This document shows positions 61,197-64,000 of a stretch of DNA of 64,000 nucleotides, piece by piece; position 1 is the first letter of the stretch, and each line of letters begins with the position of its first letter. The position numbers were made by a program, and so were the translations under genes. The notes under the pieces were generated by a model that saw only the letters and a list, made by a program, of their open reading frames with translations, had not been told where the DNA came from and did not search any database. The DNA is from Favolaschia claudopus (taxonomy: Eukaryota; Basidiomycota; Agaricomycetes; Agaricales; Mycenaceae): positions 992,001 to 1,056,000 of the forward strand of contig JAWWNJ010000081.1 in the NCBI GenBank assembly GCA_037176885.1. The letters run 5' to 3'.

Positions 61197-61927
61197 TTTG
61201 ATGACGACTCCGGGGATGAGCTGCAGGAACAAAGGGTGGGCAATTGAGATATTGTATAGCCCGATTTCAAAAATGGAATGAACTTGTGCAACGATGAAGA
61301 GGAACTTGGAACAAAGAGTGATGCACATACCTCAAGGCGGTTAAATTGAGTTTGAACATCCAAGTATGTGCCCTAACGATACGTCATTTCGGGCGGAGTT
61401 GTAGCGAAGACTAAACCAAAATGAACTCACAATCATGGCTAAAAATGTTGTGTCACCAATTTCAACAATGGTGGAGACTATGACTTATTCGGCCAGCTCT
61501 CTGACTTGCGGAGTTGTACAGCAAAGAAAAGCTTCGAAAGTCGATCAGAAGCTAGATTAGAGTGATGGACTTGAACGCACCAAACTGATGAGCTTGTCTG
61601 AGTGACTGACTCTGGACGACTAATACTTAGATTGCGTTAAATCCTGTGATCACGACTGGGAATTCAAGTCTTCACCCTAACTTCAATCACAAGTTGAATC
61701 ATTCGTCGAACGACGAACTCTTTTTTTCGTTTCGTACAAGTCTACGACCCATACTAAATGCTCAGAACGGTGCCCTCGCCTGCACATCAAATCTTGACTG
61801 AGGATGGTAATCGGCTCTCCAACGGAATTGCTCGAATTTATTCGATAGAAATCTGTGATGCTGTTGTGCGATGCCACTTGGATTCGACGTAAGCATCAAG
61901 TAAAACAATAGTAAGAATTCGAAAGAA

Positions 61928-61985
61928 CTGCCAACAGCTGATGCAGCACGGTTTGCACTGCCGCATGCGTGCTGCAGCACGACAG
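61928..61985 (-). repeat. GTGCTGCAGCAC module, copy 5 (-)
   Basis: On the minus strand: GTGCTGCAGCAC, GCATGCGGCAGTGCAAACC, GTGCTGCATCAGCTGTTGGC, then GATGCTTACGTCGAATCC. Confidence 0.75.
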
Positions 61986-62779
61986 CATGGCAGATTTACA
62001 CACCGACTCCGAGTTGGATTTGAGTACTAGCTTGAGGGAGCTGCCATACCTCGTACCCCATTCCGCGCTTCGACCCATACCAACTCTCGCTCCCTCGACG
62101 ACAAGGTTCAAATTCGTGGTCGCTGAATGCAAGCACAAATTAAACTCAGTTCAGGGGGGCTCAACTTTGATGAAATAAACCCATAACGAAATAAATTCCT
62201 AGTCAACAGTTCAGCAAACACTTCGCCCAATATTCAAAGTGAAGTCGATCTTCAATGAACTTTTGAATTGAATGGCACGTCTAAATTGAAAGCAGAGTCG
62301 AGGATCGTGTTACACAGTCGCACGCACTAGAACGATCTCAACTTTGAGCACTTCGAGTCATTTGGCTCCAAACTGCATGAACCAAACTCCCGTAAGCCCC
62401 GAACGCGCGAACATCTAACGCCAGTAACGTCCATACAGTATAAGCGTTATATAATCCACCAAATACTACAGACTCCGTGAGCTAATTATGTAACAAGCGG
62501 TAACAAAATTAATAGCAACTCACCTCAGAGTCGGTGGATCGGCGAAGTGCTGGATCGCTGAGCGTTACCCGAGACGATAATGCCGAAGGGAAACGTACCT
62601 ATTAGCGTTGAGAAACAGTTCTTGATCAGACTTGACCTATCCGCGGTGAATCAAGTGCTGCAGCACAAGTGCTCCAAGTGCTGCAGCACGGACCACCGTG
62701 AAATCGTTTCCAAAGAGATAACCCACTCTTGAGGAAGCCATGGGAATCAGAGAGAGCACGATAAGAGGGAAATGTAACA

Positions 62780-64000
62780 GCAGATACGTGCTGCAATGAG
62801 GTGCGAACTGACCCAAGCCGCAAAACTGCCGCACAATGCGGACACTCGAGAGAATAAGCCGTACAGCAGGACTCCTTGATTGGATGAACCGTAACCTTTG
62901 AGCGCCGAAGCTGCGGAGGAACCTGAAGCTGGTCAACTTTGAACAAGCAGCGTGCAAGTCTGAAATTGATCGTTCGATAACGAGGAGCGCAGCATGAGAG
63001 CCATTCTAAACGACGAAGAAAAAATGGAAATGTATTAAGCCGAAACTTCAAGCTGTGGCGCATGCTGAGATTCAAGATGAGAACGAGCGCGAGATTCTGG
63101 CTGTAAACGAAGGCATTTCATGGGCTCTGAAAAGAATTGAAAGTAAGACCAGAGGATGACGAGAAAATCAAGAACTCGAGGAAGGGAGTTACGGTGGGTT
63201 GTATCTTCTTTCAGTTTTTGTTCCCGTTTGTAAGACGATGCGAGGCCGTTCGCATCCACCGGATAGAAGGCAGGTCGTGCTGCTCGAGAGACAGTATCGC
63301 CGCGTCCGAGTCCGTGTCACCGTGAAAGGAGTGCGGTAACACGCCGATAGGTAGGTCCCGGTCTTGTCTTGTGGCTACTGGCCTACAGAGAGCCACCGAA
63401 ACTTGCGCTTCGGTCAGAGCGATTCCAGAACGCCGCACGAGAAGCGAAGATCTCATGTGAAAGACATCAACTTCAATAAGCACTGTTGTAGCAACTGTGT
63501 CACCAACGGCAATCGAACGGACCGAGTTCGGCGTCCTTGACTCGGGCGATTTGACTGGTGCTTCAGCTTTACGAGTTCCAGGACGCCGCTAGAAATGCAG
63601 TACATGCAATGGTATCTTGGCATCTGGCCGTCTAAGAACTGTAATAAATGATATGAATATTGATTTTTGAAACCGACGCTAGTAAGGAGTCAGAGATGAA
63701 TGAATACCAAGAGAGAATCAACGAGAAGAACATACATTCGCGATGTACTTTGAAGTACGGTTATTTTTAAATGTCCCACGAGACGCTCTTCTAGTCTAAG
63801 CACAAGGAGGCTGAGGAGAAGAATCAGTAGACTGGTACTGCACCGCAAAACGGGGTACATACCCTGCCTTCAGAAGCCTGAGATCACAATGCTCGGACTG
63901 AGTCTTGACCGTGACAAACGATAACTGAGGAGGGGCGCAAAGTTGGTAAGGGAAAATCATCAAGACAATCAGAGAAGGTCAATCAAAAAAAAATGCGACA
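62780..64000. other. no recognisable gene
   Basis: Short ORFs only. The right edge of the window may cut into further repeat or gene sequence, but nothing can be assigned. Confidence 0.35.

Larger units (their letters stand above)
58430..62760. mobile_element. large non-coding inverted repeat, foldback-like
   Basis: The left arm (58430 to about 59950) aligns by eye with the reverse complement of the right arm (about 60400-62760). Shared blocks in the same order are: GTGGTCC..CCGTGCTGCAGCACT..GAGCACTTGTGCTGCAG, TAGGTACGTTT..CCTTC, GATCCAG..TTCGCCGATC, TGAGGTGA, ACTGGCGTT.GATGTTC, GGTTTGGTT..TGCAGTTT, and CGGAATGGGG followed by the GTGCTGCAGCAC module and ACGTCGAA. Arms differ at perhaps a quarter of positions. 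No protein-coding gene is present. The ends and any target duplication were not found. Confidence 0.65.

Overview
The window is nuclear DNA of a mushroom-forming basidiomycete (Agaricomycetes). Its genes are cut by many short introns (about 30-75 bases, GT..AG). The gene families are typical of that class: F-box/LRR proteins, tyrosine-kinase-like (TKL) kinases and multi-span membrane proteins, mixed with fungal DNA transposons. There is no bacterial-style operon, CRISPR array, rRNA or convincing tRNA gene.

Layout. 1-2.3 kb: no recognised gene. 2.3-4.1 kb (-): spliced protein with a kinase-N-lobe-like start. 6.2-7.8 kb (-): F-box protein. 8.6-11.06 kb (+): nine-exon membrane protein whose exon phases close exactly. 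11.18-18.54 kb: a complete-looking Plavaka/CACTA-like transposon with long terminal inverted repeats, an 11-bp flanking direct repeat, a transposase gene (-) and a second gene (+). 19.87-23.67 kb (-): intact nine-exon gene joining N-terminal hydrophobic segments to a TKL kinase. 23.7-29.7 kb: GC-rich, repeat-bearing DNA with no assignable gene. 29.78-33.5 kb (-): a second, 5'-truncated copy of the kinase gene. 34.6-35.4 kb (+): C-terminal F-box/LRR fragment. 35.88-37.28 kb (+): cysteine-module gene. 37.6-45.7 kb: unresolved spliced ORFs and, at 40.3-40.77 kb, an array of strong hairpins.

45.75-56.14 kb: two nearly identical 2.04-kb direct repeats enclose a 6.2-kb P-element-like transposon. 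Its transposase carries an N-terminal zinc finger, a C-terminal zinc ribbon, a C2H2-like finger and a PHD finger, and is broken by two frameshifts. 58.4-62.8 kb: a large non-coding inverted repeat (foldback-like), built from diverged copies of a module centred on the palindrome GTGCTGCAGCAC. The 2-kb repeats contain a relative of this module.

Overall this is a transposon-rich accessory region with a few host genes. The main points for follow-up are the second gene and long target duplication of the Plavaka element, the PHD-bearing P-like transposase bounded by long direct repeats, the GTGCTGCAGCAC foldback family, and the duplicated membrane-kinase gene. Splice models were built by eye from GT/AG sites and reading-frame continuity. 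Family names come from recall of related fungal proteins, not from a search.
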